A stretch of 64,000 nt of DNA from Saururus chinensis. Lineage: Eukaryota > Streptophyta > Magnoliopsida > Piperales > Saururaceae. Under the pieces are notes generated by a model. The model saw only the letters and a program-made list of their open reading frames with translations, did no database searches and had not been told where the DNA came from. A program made the translations under genes and the position numbers. Position 1 is the first letter of the stretch. Each line of letters opens with the position of its first letter. The DNA lies in contig CP141144.1 of the NCBI GenBank assembly GCA_035235625.1, forward strand, positions 15,807,014 to 15,871,013, read 5' to 3'. This document shows positions 54,124 through 64,000 of the stretch, one piece after another.

Positions 54124-57100
54124 TGTTTGCAGATGATGGTGTCTTTTTAACAGACGGCCTACCTCTTGCAATTCTGATGGTCAATATAAGTTAAAATGTC
54201 AATTTGGTTCGATGAAGGAAAATGTGTGCGTCATTAGTGCTATTTTCTTTTCACCTTCATGCCTTCCTTTTTTTTTTAAAGTGCAGGTGATGGCAAGAAA
54301 GATCTTTCATTTTTACATGCCAAGTACATGTTTATCCATATTTGTATGGGGTTTTGCTTTGTTATTTTCTTTCCAGCCGTCAATTTGGAGAGTGATTCTT
54401 ATTGCGTCTTCTTTATTTGTCCAAATCAACTGAGTTCAGAATTAATCACCATGGGCAGGGTTTTAAAATTAGAAACAAGCAACAGCCAGCTTCCCAAGAT
54501 AAGACAATTTTGGATCACAAGTAGTTGAGACAATTTTGGCTCACTAGTTGTAGGGTTGTAACCTTCTTTTTTATATATATATTTATAAATTAATGGTATT
54601 TGTATTAAAATTATATAAAGATTTTTTGTATATTATTTCAGATTTCATTAATTAATATATGGTTGAATAATAAGTGAAAAGAAGCTGAGGTATCTCTCAA
54701 GTGTGACTTGCTAAAGCACAGCAAGAAGCGAAGCTCAAGCTCGTTAGAATTCAACTCAACGTGCTCATTAGCACCTCTAGAGGAAGAGATTTTCATGCTC
54801 TCTTTGGATAATGAGCCCAACGTAAGAAACTCATATGGGCTTTTATTATTTAATATTGACATTGCATGCATTGTTACACGTTAGTGCCAATATCATTAGC
54901 ACTAATGTGTGTTTACATTAGGTTCATTGTCAGAGTGGTACATTAAAATTATTTTCAATTAAACTTTTTAAGCATGTGAACTTCCCGGTAATGTTTGCTA
55001 TAATCACATTAATCAATGTTGAATCAAATTTGCAAGTGTAATTTTCATACATTGTGTATTTACTATAATGATTGAATTTGGGTAAGTGTCATAGGTGTGA
55101 AGCTTTGTCTAGTATTTGCATATGTGATGGTCTAGTTGCCCAGTGCAATTAGTAGCATATGTGCTTTCACCTAAGTATATGCTCGTCCAACACAAATACA
55201 ACACAAAGAAAAGATAAGGAAAAAGGAGGATTGTTTTTAAAATCTTTGATTTAGCACAACAGGTTACAATAACAAAGACTCTACTTTGTTCCCAAACTTG
55301 TCTCCTCTTATCTATCTCAGTAACTAGTTTGCCCTATAGCAGAGTTATGTCTTAAGCCTTACTAAGATGTCGAGTACGGTTTGCCAATTGACAAAGTCCG
55401 CTCCACATTAACTCCTCTAAGTTGCTAATGAATTATTTGCTACCCAATAGTCTTCTAGAATTGTTCCCAGAGCTCTCAATCTGCCCTCATAGAATTTTTG
55501 AGTTCTCTGAATTCATGAATGCTCTCCCAAGTATTATTGACTCCCGTTATATAAGGAAAGGTCAGGAAGTCCTAGTCCTACTTAGACTAGTTTGCCTATT
55601 TGGTTACAAATTTAGAATCTCACTTCCCTATCCCTTTACAAATAGAAAACAAACTCATAAAACTGTCCAAAATCATCTCTAAGGAGTTCTAACCCAACTA
55701 AAAACCCACTTGAGTCATCCTTCAAGTGTCTTAAAACATTTAGCGCTCATTGAGACTCCTCTTCTGGCTAAAAGTTCTTAATTTGCATGCCTTCTCATCT
55801 CAGCAGAGCCTTGGCAGCATTTGCTTCTCATAATGAGTCATTTTTCTAGCTAGGATTTGGCTGCCTTGAATAATCAAGTCTGCGCACAACTCCTTATTTA
55901 GGCTTCCTACTTACATATGACCTCTGAGGTAACTTCTAGTTGCACTAGCAAATATGGGCGGATCAACAATCACATCTAGCGCCTCTCCTACTTCGAGTAG
56001 GAGTTGCCTGTGAGAGTACAGCCTTCCTACGAACAGTCCTAGGTGACAATGCTCAACTTGCCATCGTGTCCTACTCCTAGTAAAGCGTGCATACGAGTCC
56101 ACCAATGCTCTAATGCTACCGTACCTTAACATGTTTTCCCCATAATAAGCTCATTTGGATGTCCGCTTGCCAAGTCTTAGTGCTCATCCTCCCCTTAGCC
56201 TGTTTAGTGGCTAGGGGGCTAATAGGGCTGCCAATGAATTGCTTATGGTGTAAGACTTCATTCACCGCCACAACTATTTCTCATACTTTTCTAACCATAA
56301 CCATTCTTTACCAAAATGCCATAACTCATTACACGACCATTCCATTGCTCGTTACACATTTGGTTTACTGTGACCTACTTTGTCATGTGTTAATTGATAG
56401 TTATAGCTTCTATTCACCTAGGACAGTAAAGTTATAGTTCATTTGCAAATAACATGCAATCATCTTATCCCTCATCATCCTAGTTGAGGTAAAAAAACTA
56501 GTTACAACAAAGATGCACAAACTTTGAAGCAATCACAATGTTTAGGACAGTTCCAAGTGTTCTAAAGTTAGTCACAATGTACTAATAAACTAGAATATGG
56601 TCTAATCTCTACCTCTGTCTGAAAACAGTAGTACTTAATACTCAGGGATCACCAACTAATTAGGTTAAGGGTTCAGGGTAAGCAAAAGGAAAGAATGCTA
56701 TTTGGGGTTTAGAGTTGATGTTCTTTATAAATGGAAATTGATATTCCTACTTCACTTTCTCTATATTAAAAGTTTTTCTCCACCTCTAATTAGATAGATA
56801 AAGCGAGTCACACTTGATAACATAAAAATTCACTTTCCCCTTTCTAATCAAAGATGAAGTAAAATTTTTGATATAAATAAAGTGGCATAGGAATATCAAC
56901 TTCCTTTATAAATCCCTTAAAGTGTTATAAAAGAGGCTATGAAATTTTTAGCATTCACATTTTGGCCAATTGGGTAATGGCTAACGGTAATAGAAATCAT
57001 AATGATCTAGTTATAAGATGGTTGGGTAAAATTACCTGTTTGCTTAATCAATGAGTAATTTTACCTTACCTATTTATTTTTTTAACAGTGTAATTAGCGC

Positions 57101-57256
57101 ACTAGAATGGTTACGGGGTTACCATTCGCAACCCTAAATATGAGGGAGGAAGGAATAAACATGGAGACTTGATGGGAGGAGGGAATCCCTATGTATCTTC
57201 TCTCTATTAACGAGGGTTTTTAAGAGATTAAAAGAAATAAAATAATATTTTAACTC
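54124..57256. other. intergenic region between the CDPK genes, first part
   Basis: It holds the 3' flank of gene 1, then AT-rich sequence with a low-copy-looking block at 55100-56480 whose short frames on both strands have no recognisable domain. No gene or bounded repeat could be supported. Confidence 0.5.
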
Positions 57257-57676
57257 CACTTTTTCACTTAAAACCTTATTTAGCTTTGATTGGACTGATA
57301 AAAGAATATCTCCCTATGGTTAGGTGAGACCCATATTTTTACGTTAAATCAAAGGCTTAGAGTAAGATTTTAGTGCTAAACAAGTTGAGTAGAAATATCA
57401 CTTTCTATAAAATAACAAAATTTGGGGATTCGTACCTCTTATTTTCACTCTTTCACCACATCATCTAGTATAGTAATCAATCCCGAGAGTATTAATTTAA
57501 TTAAAAGAAATCTAATGTGAATCAAGCCTTAAACCCTAGAAAGACAATCACCTCACAAGAATGATGTAATCACCTAACAAAAATTATCCCGCTTTATAAA
57601 GAAGAAATCTATATAACTTGTCAAAACTCAGAACAAACCGAGAAATTTGAGGTGATATTCTGTGTGTTGCCCGTAG

Positions 57677-58122
57677 CAGTGTTTTAAAAACCGGCCCGGG
57701 CATTGACCCGGATTGGTCACCGGGCCGGTTTAACTGGGTTCCACCGCGGGTTAGCCCGGGTTGACCCGTTTTTTAATTATTATATTAAATATATATTAAA
57801 TAAAAATAGCTACACATAAATCACCGCAGCTCAGTGGATAAAGCGCAACTATTTAACTTTAAATATAACAGAAATAAAGACATAAAACTGTGTGTTGGGT
57901 TCTGATGGAACGAGTTCAAATCTTGTTGTTGATAAAAAAATTTGTGCGGTATTTTAAACCAGTCCGGCCCGGTCAACCGGATCGGCGGTTCAACCGGCCG
58001 GGTTGTATTGACCCGGCCGGGTCAACACAACCCAAAAAATAAACTGACCTGGCCCATTTTTTCAGCCGGGTCCAGTTGAACCCGGTCCGACCGGCCGGGC
58101 CGGGCCGGTTTTTAAAACAGTG
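57677..58122. mobile_element. hAT-type MITE with tRNA-like module
   Basis: 446 bp with ends CAGTGTTTTAAAAACCGGCC and GGCCGGTTTTTAAAACAGTG. An exact 8-bp duplication GCCCGTAG (57669-57676 and 58123-58130) fits hAT elements. Copy 2 of the tandem duplication has the empty site (TTGCCCGTAGAAG). The arms are GGCCCGG/CCGGCCGGG rich, and the interior is AT-rich with a tRNA-like segment (57824-57922). Confidence 0.92.
57824..57922 (+). promoter_or_regulatory. possible RNA polymerase III internal promoter (tRNA-like)
   Basis: CGCAGCTCAGTGGATAAAGCG resembles a tRNA D-arm/A box, and CGAGTTCAAATCTTG resembles a T-arm/B box about 80 bp downstream. The spacing is long for a bare tRNA but possible for a tRNA pseudogene with extra sequence. 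No acceptor stem pairing was established. Confidence 0.4.
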
Positions 58123-58334
58123 GCCCGTAGAAGTATCTCAATGGTGAGTCTGGTGACATTATAAGAAATATAATTTCATAGCATGATGTGTTTCTTCTAG
58201 TGGAAGGGAAGACACAAGAAGTAACAGCAAGGACAATCAAGATGAGTTGTGCCTGTCAGTGTCCATTCTAACCCACCATGTGAAACCTAAATTAATGTCG
58301 TTTGGTCCACTCACAACGCTATTCATGTGAACTT

Positions 58335-58958
58335 CACTTTTTCACTTAAAACCTTATTTAGCTTTGATTGGACTGATAAAAGAATATCTCCCTATGGTTA
58401 GGTGAGACCCATATTTTTACGTCAAATCAAAGGCTTAGAGTAAGATTTTAGTGCTAAACAAGTTGAGTAGAAATATCACTTTCTATAAAATAACAAAATT
58501 CGGGGATTCGTACCTCTTATTTTCACTCTTTCACCACATCATCTAGTATAGTAATCAATCCCGAGAGTATTAATTTAATTAAAAGAAATCTAATGTGAAT
58601 CAAGCCTTAAACCCTAGAAAGATAATCACCTCACAAGAATGATGTAATCACCTAACAAAAATTATCCCGCTTTATAAAGAAGAAATCTATATAACTTGTC
58701 AAAACTCAGAACAAACCGAGAAATTTGAGGTGATATTCTGTGTGTTGCCCGTAGAAGTATCTCAATGGTGAGTCTGGTGACATTATAAGAAATATAATTT
58801 CATAGCATGATGTGTTTCTTCTAGTGGAAGGGAAGACACAAGAAGTAACAGCAAGGGCAATCAAGATGAGTTGTGCCTGTCAGTGTCCATTCTAACCCAC
58901 CATGTGAAACCTAAATTAATGTCGTTTGGTCCACTCACAACGCTATTCATGTGAACTT
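58335..58958. repeat. tandem duplication, copy 2 (empty site)
   Basis: 624 bp. It lacks the MITE and a second GCCCGTAG, so the MITE inserted after the duplication. Confidence 0.93.
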
Positions 58959-60185
58959 GTGGGCAACTGAGAATATTCCCTTGATACTTAGATTGATAGC
59001 ATTAATATTACTTATCTCATAAATAAATAAATGGCTCTTATATATAACTTACGCTGGCTCATTATTAGTGAAAGAACAAAACAAAACTCTTTCACATTCG
59101 TAATCCCCACATCGGACATGCCATATCCCCACACGGTCCCGACACCTTCGTTCTGACCAGCGTGAGGTCTGAGTCTACGCTTTATGAGTTACTTTTTTTT
59201 ATCCAAAAAAAGTGGAGATCGAGCTCAGTCTATGCACGTGATTCACGAGGCAGCTCGACAATGACTCGTTCTGCATCGCTACACACTCGCAGTGTGTCGG
59301 CGCTCAGTCGTGGATCGGATAAGTCAAGAGCCAAGACCTGTAGCTGTCCTTTGACCTGACATTATTGATTAAACATTTTTTTTACTTTTATATCTTAATT
59401 TTATTAACAACTCCGTCTTATTATGATTTTTTATTCAATAAAAATATTACTCTTTACGTCTCAAATTATTAGTTTATTTGAGTTTTTATTTTATTTTATT
59501 TAAATAATTTAAAATTTATTATATTAAGATTTATTATTAAATAAATATTATTTTTTAAAATATAATTATTAATATAAAATAGAAAAAATATTGTAATTTT
59601 TACCCCAACAATACTTACTTCTCTCAAAATTTTAATTTTTTTCTTAAAATCTCTTCATTATTCTACTCTTTTTTTTTTACCTTATCTTTTCCTTATTCTC
59701 TTCTCATCCTTCTTTCACACAATTGATAAGAAGGTTCTTAGTCATGATAAAAATTGGGATATTCCAGCTAAGCTAGATTTGAGCCTTACAACAACTAGTG
59801 TAGCCTTACAGGTTGCCAAAAAAAAATAGAGCTAGGTTATGCTAGACCAAGTCAAATTGTGATGAACATTGCCTGTTGAAAGAGAGGGGGAGATAAAAAA
59901 TAGGCTGAAGAAGCGAAGGCAAGCCGGGGGCAAGAAATGAGTTTTGGTTGGGACCACATTCCCCCTAAGATTTTGACAAAATTATGTGACCCATGAGTCT
60001 ATTATAATAATAGAAGTAAATATAAGATACTTTATAAGTTATGATAAGGCCATTGACAAAACTTTTGGGTACCCATGCTAGTATTATTTTAATATGTATA
60101 AGGCTTTTGAATATTTGTTGAAGCTCATGAGTATATTTTATGATCTCATATTTTAATCAAAGGGCAGGTGTTACTAAGACTCCAG

Positions 60186-60236
<51 letters not shown>

Positions 60237-60789
60237 TAAATTAAAATTAATTTAGTTCAAAAAATTAATTAAGATTATTAATATAAATTATAAATTTGAT
60301 AAATATAATTAAATAAATAATTTACCTAGGGTTAGTAAATAGTCGGTGGGATATCCATGTCTCCGAATAGGGGGTGGGTTGGCCAAATAAGAAGAAGTAT
60401 TTTTTATACTCCTCACTAACATGTTATATGTAAAATTTCTCCATCTATGAGATTAAGGCACACATGTTAGTATAAATGTTGCTAATATTAACATGAGTTA
60501 ATACATATGCTATCAATTTTAAATAAAAATTAATATTTCTACTCTATTTTTTCATTGTCATAAGCCTTACGTCACTTATAATTAAACAAAGAAAAGTAAA
60601 TATCATATGGTATGTTATCATGTAGGACCACCTTCCTTATATGAGAAAATGAAATATAAAAATTATTTTCCATTTTAATATATCAAGTGCTCTTTTGGGA
60701 GTCTAGACTCGTTATCAAGGACTACGCGCATGAACTCGAGATATATCCGTTCAATTATTGCTCTAATCAACGGACGACAATTGGGGTAG
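58959..60789. other. intergenic region between the CDPK genes, second part
   Basis: AT-rich. One MITE-like start (TACTCTTTACGTCTCAAATT, 59448) and a (TA)n run are the only structures. A short frame at 59162-59359 has no recognisable domain. Confidence 0.5.
60188..60231. repeat. (TA)n microsatellite
   Basis: About 21 uninterrupted TA units. Confidence 0.97.
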
Positions 60790-60883
60790 TTTAGTCATTT
60801 TATGGCCCTCTTAGTTTACTTTACACTTAGCTCACTTGCCTCCCCGCCTTTGTCCGAACGCGAAACCAGCGCCAAAAACAAAC

Positions 60884-63782
60884 ATGGGAAACTGTAACGG
60901 CTCGCCGTTTTCCGCCAGACGCCGTGCCAACGCCGGAGATCATCATGATAGCAGCGGCGTCGGCGAAGCTAGTGCTGTCGCCGCCGACAATGGACAGCTG
61001 AACGTGCTTCCCTCTGAAGGAGAACCGGCTCCGCGCCAAAGCGGCGGCGTCGACACCGGAGATCATCATGATGGACACGGCGTCGGCGAGGATCGTGCTG
61101 TCTCTGCTGACAACGGCCAGCTGAACGTGCTTCCCTCAGACACAGAACCTGCCCCGCCATCGCCTTCCACCCCCCGCTCGCTTGGCGACACCGACACTGG
61201 AGACCATGATGATAGCGGCAGAGTGGACGGAGGAGCTCTGTCAGTTGCTGCCGACAACGGCCAGCTGAACGTAATTCCCTCCGATGTAGAACCCTCCCCC
61301 GCCTCCGTCCCCAGCCCGCTAGCGGGCGTCGGCCCCGTGCTCGGAAGCCCGATGGAGGACGTGCGAGATACGTACGTTTTTGGACGAGAGATCGAGGATG
61401 GCCAGTTCCAGTTCTTGACTGGGGCCACCTACCTCTGCACCCACCGGGAGACCGGGGAAACATTCGCCTGCAAGTCCATCGCCACCCGTAAGCTGGGCGA
61501 TCCGGAGGCCATCCGGAGGGAGGTGCAGATCATGCAACGCCTGGCTGGGCACCGGAACATCGTGGAGCTGAAGGGGGCGTACGAGGACCGCGACTCGGTC
61601 AACCTGGTGATGGAGTACTGCGCAGGTGGGGATCTGTTCGACCGTATCATCGCCAAGGGACATTACAGCGAGAAGGCGGCTGCGGCGCTCCTCAGGGAGA
61701 TAGTAACGGTTGTTCAGTATTGCCACTCACAAGGGGTGATACACCGGGATCTGAAGCCGGAGAATTTGTTGTTCGGCGACAAGGGAGAGCAGTCTCCGAT
61801 CAAGGTCTCGAATTTTGAACTCTCTGCCTTCTTCAAGCCAGGTAATTTCTGGGCCTTTTACACTTTCAATGCAAAGAATTATGGTTTCATTCTCTTATTC
61901 ATGGTTGTTAGTGCTAAACATAGTATTAATAAGTTTCATTAATGAAATATGGAAGTGATGCACATAGAGGTTTTTGCAGTACAGATCCCATGTAATTGGG
62001 TCAAATATGAAAAGAAAGGAAACGAGTAAGACATACAAGGAAATTATACAAAGGAAATCACAATAAATTGAGAAAAATGTGCTTGAGGATAACCAGCTCT
62101 TAGTTGTTGCTACTCCTTAACAAAATGGCGTGGCTGAGCGCAAACATGGTCTGGACATGGCCCGTCCTATTCACTTTGAGGCATCTCTTCCATTGCCATT
62201 TCGGGTTCTTACTGCTGCATATTTTATTCCAATAACTCTATTAAGTTTTTCCTTTTTCCATTTTAACACTCCTATATCACATACTTCTTCGAGGGAGTAC
62301 AAGACAGGTCTTATGCATCATTATTGAACCTTAGTAATTTATGATGTTCAAATGAAATATGACTGATGCAGGTATAAAATTGTACTTCAAAAGTAAAAAA
62401 TAGGGAAAATATCCAATTTATAGCAATCATTGCAATTATAATTTGTGCCATTTTTTTAGAACAGGGTGAAGTGTATTCAAAATCTTGTTGACAGTTGAAG
62501 ACTGAATCATATAATAACAGTATACTATTTACCATCTTTTGAATTTCATTGAGCATCTCTTAGTGGCTATTATCTCACCAATTAGATCAGATTCCTTCCC
62601 CTCTGATAACACTATTAGATTTTTCAATTTTCCATTTTTCTACACCTATATTACATACTTCTTTAAGGGACAAGAATGGTCTTATGCATTATGATTGAAC
62701 CTTAGTAATGTATGATGTTCAAACGTAATATGCCTGATGGAGGTACAGAACTGTACTTCAAAAGTAAAAAATAGAGAATATCCAACATTTTCCAATCTTT
62801 GCCATTATTATTCCTGTTATTTTTTTTAGAACAGGGTGAAGTGTATTCAAAATCTTGTTGGCAGTTGAAGACTGAATCATATAATTACAGTAGACAATTT
62901 ACCATCTTTTGAATCTCATTGAACATCTCTTAGTGGCTGTAATCAGTGTAGAAGGATCTGACCTGTGGGATTATTGCAGGAGATGTATTTGAAGATATTG
63001 TTGGTAGTTCATTCTATATAGCTCCTGAAGTGCTGCAGCGAAATTCTGGAGCAGAAGCTGATATTTGGAGTGCCGGAGTGATACTTTACATTCTCCTCAG
63101 TGGGGTCCCACCCTTCTGGGCTGGTGGGTGCATATCATCACCAAATGGGAATAGCTTTAATATATTGCAGGAAAAACTCTTTCCTCTCATGCTTCTAAAC
63201 CATTATTCAGCTTGAGATAGTGTGATTGGCGTACTACTCCTTGACTTTGATTCAATTATATAATTACATTGAATGGTTTTGAATAATTAGACTTTGTATA
63301 TTTTTCTCTACTTCTGTATACTCAATTTTGTATTGAATATAGTAAAAGAGTTAATGAGCACCAATGTGCATATGGAGGCTGCCTTGGCTCCTAGCTATTT
63401 TGTTTGTGTGGCGCTCATAAAACAAGGGGCAGACAGGTTTTTTTTTATAATCCTTCCACTCCTTAAAACATGTGTGCCATTGGATCTCGGTCTGACAGTG
63501 TGTGATGCACCAAGGTGCAGATTAACCAAGTCCTAGAAAAAACCCAAGAATATGACACATATAATTGGTTTTTCTTTGGCTGTTTTTGTGGGAGCTTAGA
63601 GCTTATGTCCATTCACATAACTCGTGCAGATAAAGAACAAGGCATATCTGAAGCTATTTTAAGTGGGGAAATAGATTTCTCTTCTGATCCATGGCCATCA
63701 ATTTCAAGCGGTGCCAAAGAACTAATTGAGAAGATGCTACAACAAGATCCAAAAGAGCGAATTACTGCTGCTGAAATTTTGA
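60884..63782 (+). CDS. CDPK paralogue with degenerate kinase motifs (partial, probable pseudokinase)
   Basis: Exons 60884-61841, 62980-63123 and 63630-63782 match exons 1-3 of the first CDPK in phase, and exons 2 and 3 in exact length (144 and 153 nt). The gene continues past the window, so the autoinhibitory and EF-hand parts are not seen. MGNCNG keeps the lipid anchor. The N-terminus is about 90 residues longer because a module of about 40-45 residues (GDHHD...[10 protein letters not shown]...EPAP) occurs three times (about 18-150), against once in gene 1. The ATP lysine (K197), HRD (287-289) and APE persist. But DFG is N310-F-E312, and the glycine loop reads [10 protein letters not shown] with four extra residues. 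Catalysis is doubtful. All frames are open, so it may be expressed as a regulator. Confidence 0.92.
62105..62235 (+). pseudogene. Ty1/copia integrase scrap in intron 1
   Basis: The frame reads VATP, a stop, [20 protein letters not shown], then ASLPLPF and LTAAYFI. This matches the [13 protein letters not shown]...LPxxFW...AxYLIN block of copia integrases, with CAA changed to TAA. It is about 40 residues only, left in the intron of the second CDPK. Confidence 0.8.
62230..62945. repeat. tandem duplication within CDPK 2 intron 1
   Basis: Two direct copies (about 62230-62575 and 62603-62945, offset about 370 bp) share CATACTTCTT, GTCTTATGCAT, GAACCTTAGTAAT, GTACTTCAAAAGTAAAAAATA and AACAGGGTGAAGTGTATTC. 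Gene 1 has a single, more diverged version near 51120-51420. Confidence 0.85.
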
Positions 63783-63784
63783 GT

Positions 63785-63981
63785 ATTCCCTCTGTCCCAT
63801 ATTAATAGTCTACATTTGAAAAAAAAGTGATATTTAAGGAAGCTATTTCAAAATAATTTTTAATCCATTTATTTGCCTGTTTTACTCCATCCACTAATTA
63901 CTATAAGCTGGGTAGGATGAAATTGGATTATGGGACAAAATGTTTTCTCAAATGAGACTATTAAACTGGGACTGAAGGAGT
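63785..63981. mobile_element. Stowaway-like MITE at the intron 3 donor of CDPK 2
   Basis: About 197 bp with inverted ends ATTCCCTCTGTCCCATATTA (left) and AACTGGGACTGAAGGAGT (right), extended by AATAGTCTACATTTGA / TCAAATGAGACTATT. Stowaway elements duplicate TA; the left side has TA, while the right side is imperfect. It starts 2 bp after the GT of the exon 3 donor. Confidence 0.8.
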
Positions 63982-64000
63982 GCATCCCTATTTCGTAGAC

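Larger units (their letters stand above)
57257..58334. repeat. tandem duplication, copy 1 (contains hAT MITE)
   Basis: The unit starts CACTTTTTCACTTAAAACC and ends TTCATGTGAACTT. Without the 454 bp added by the MITE and its target duplication it is 624 bp, exactly the length of copy 2. Only a handful of substitutions separate the copies. Confidence 0.93.

Noticed and set aside
55422..56437. Several frames of 70-90 residues on both strands between the CDPK genes
   Set aside because: No recognisable motif, no consistent exon borders, and frames end at random in AT-rich sequence.

Overview
This is plant nuclear DNA, almost certainly from an angiosperm with a repeat-rich genome. It has intron-containing plant genes with GT-AG junctions (a GH35 beta-galactosidase and two calcium-dependent protein kinases), a Ty3/gypsy chromovirus, Mutator-like, CACTA-like, hAT, Harbinger-like and Stowaway-like elements, several solo LTRs and long AT-rich stretches. 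No bacterial, organellar or viral gene content was seen, and I cannot name the species.

Layout. 1-1692: last seven exons of a beta-galactosidase, plus strand. 1693-3325: its downstream flank. About 3326-19712: a composite block that reads best as one CACTA-like transposon with subterminal arrays of a GTCGCTA-type motif at both ends. It carries fragments of several host genes (an armadillo-repeat fragment, a bHLH exon, a HAC histone acetyltransferase exon and an unidentified two-exon frame). It is interrupted by a 5.3-kb chromovirus (8177-13469, TSD GGGGC) and a 3.5-kb solo LTR (14106-17626). About 19790-20870: a decayed LTR relative. About 20900-30350: a decayed Mutator-like element on the minus strand. 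One solo LTR (25435-29408, TSD CATTA) split it, and a second solo LTR of the same family lies inside that one (26185-28245, TSD GTTCT). 30444-30740: an inverted, internally deleted scrap of the beta-galactosidase gene. 30833-35241 and 36716-44085: two diverged direct copies of a long repeat. Each is broken by a solo LTR (32848-34267, TSD GGCCC; 38072-41593, TSD TATAG), and a CT-tract region separates them. 44182-45838: a TIR element with TAA target duplications and a fold-back repeat inside.

46828-54123: a complete eight-exon CDPK gene encoding 527 residues, with an intact kinase and four EF-hands. 57257-58958: a 624-bp tandem duplication, one copy split by a 446-bp hAT-type MITE. 60884 to the window end: a second CDPK, a tandem paralogue with homologous 5' flank and intron positions. 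Its N-terminal module is triplicated, and its kinase lacks the DFG aspartate and has a broken glycine loop, so it is a probable pseudokinase.

The cellular genes are the beta-galactosidase (apoplastic cell-wall galactan trimming) and the CDPK pair (calcium sensing at membranes). Nothing suggests that they form a pathway together. The rest is transposon history that can be put in order from target-site duplications and empty sites. The most unusual items are the kinase-dead-looking CDPK paralogue, the gene-fragment-carrying CACTA-like block, the hAT MITE with a tRNA-like promoter module, and a palindromic CGATCGATCGG module shared by two LTR families.
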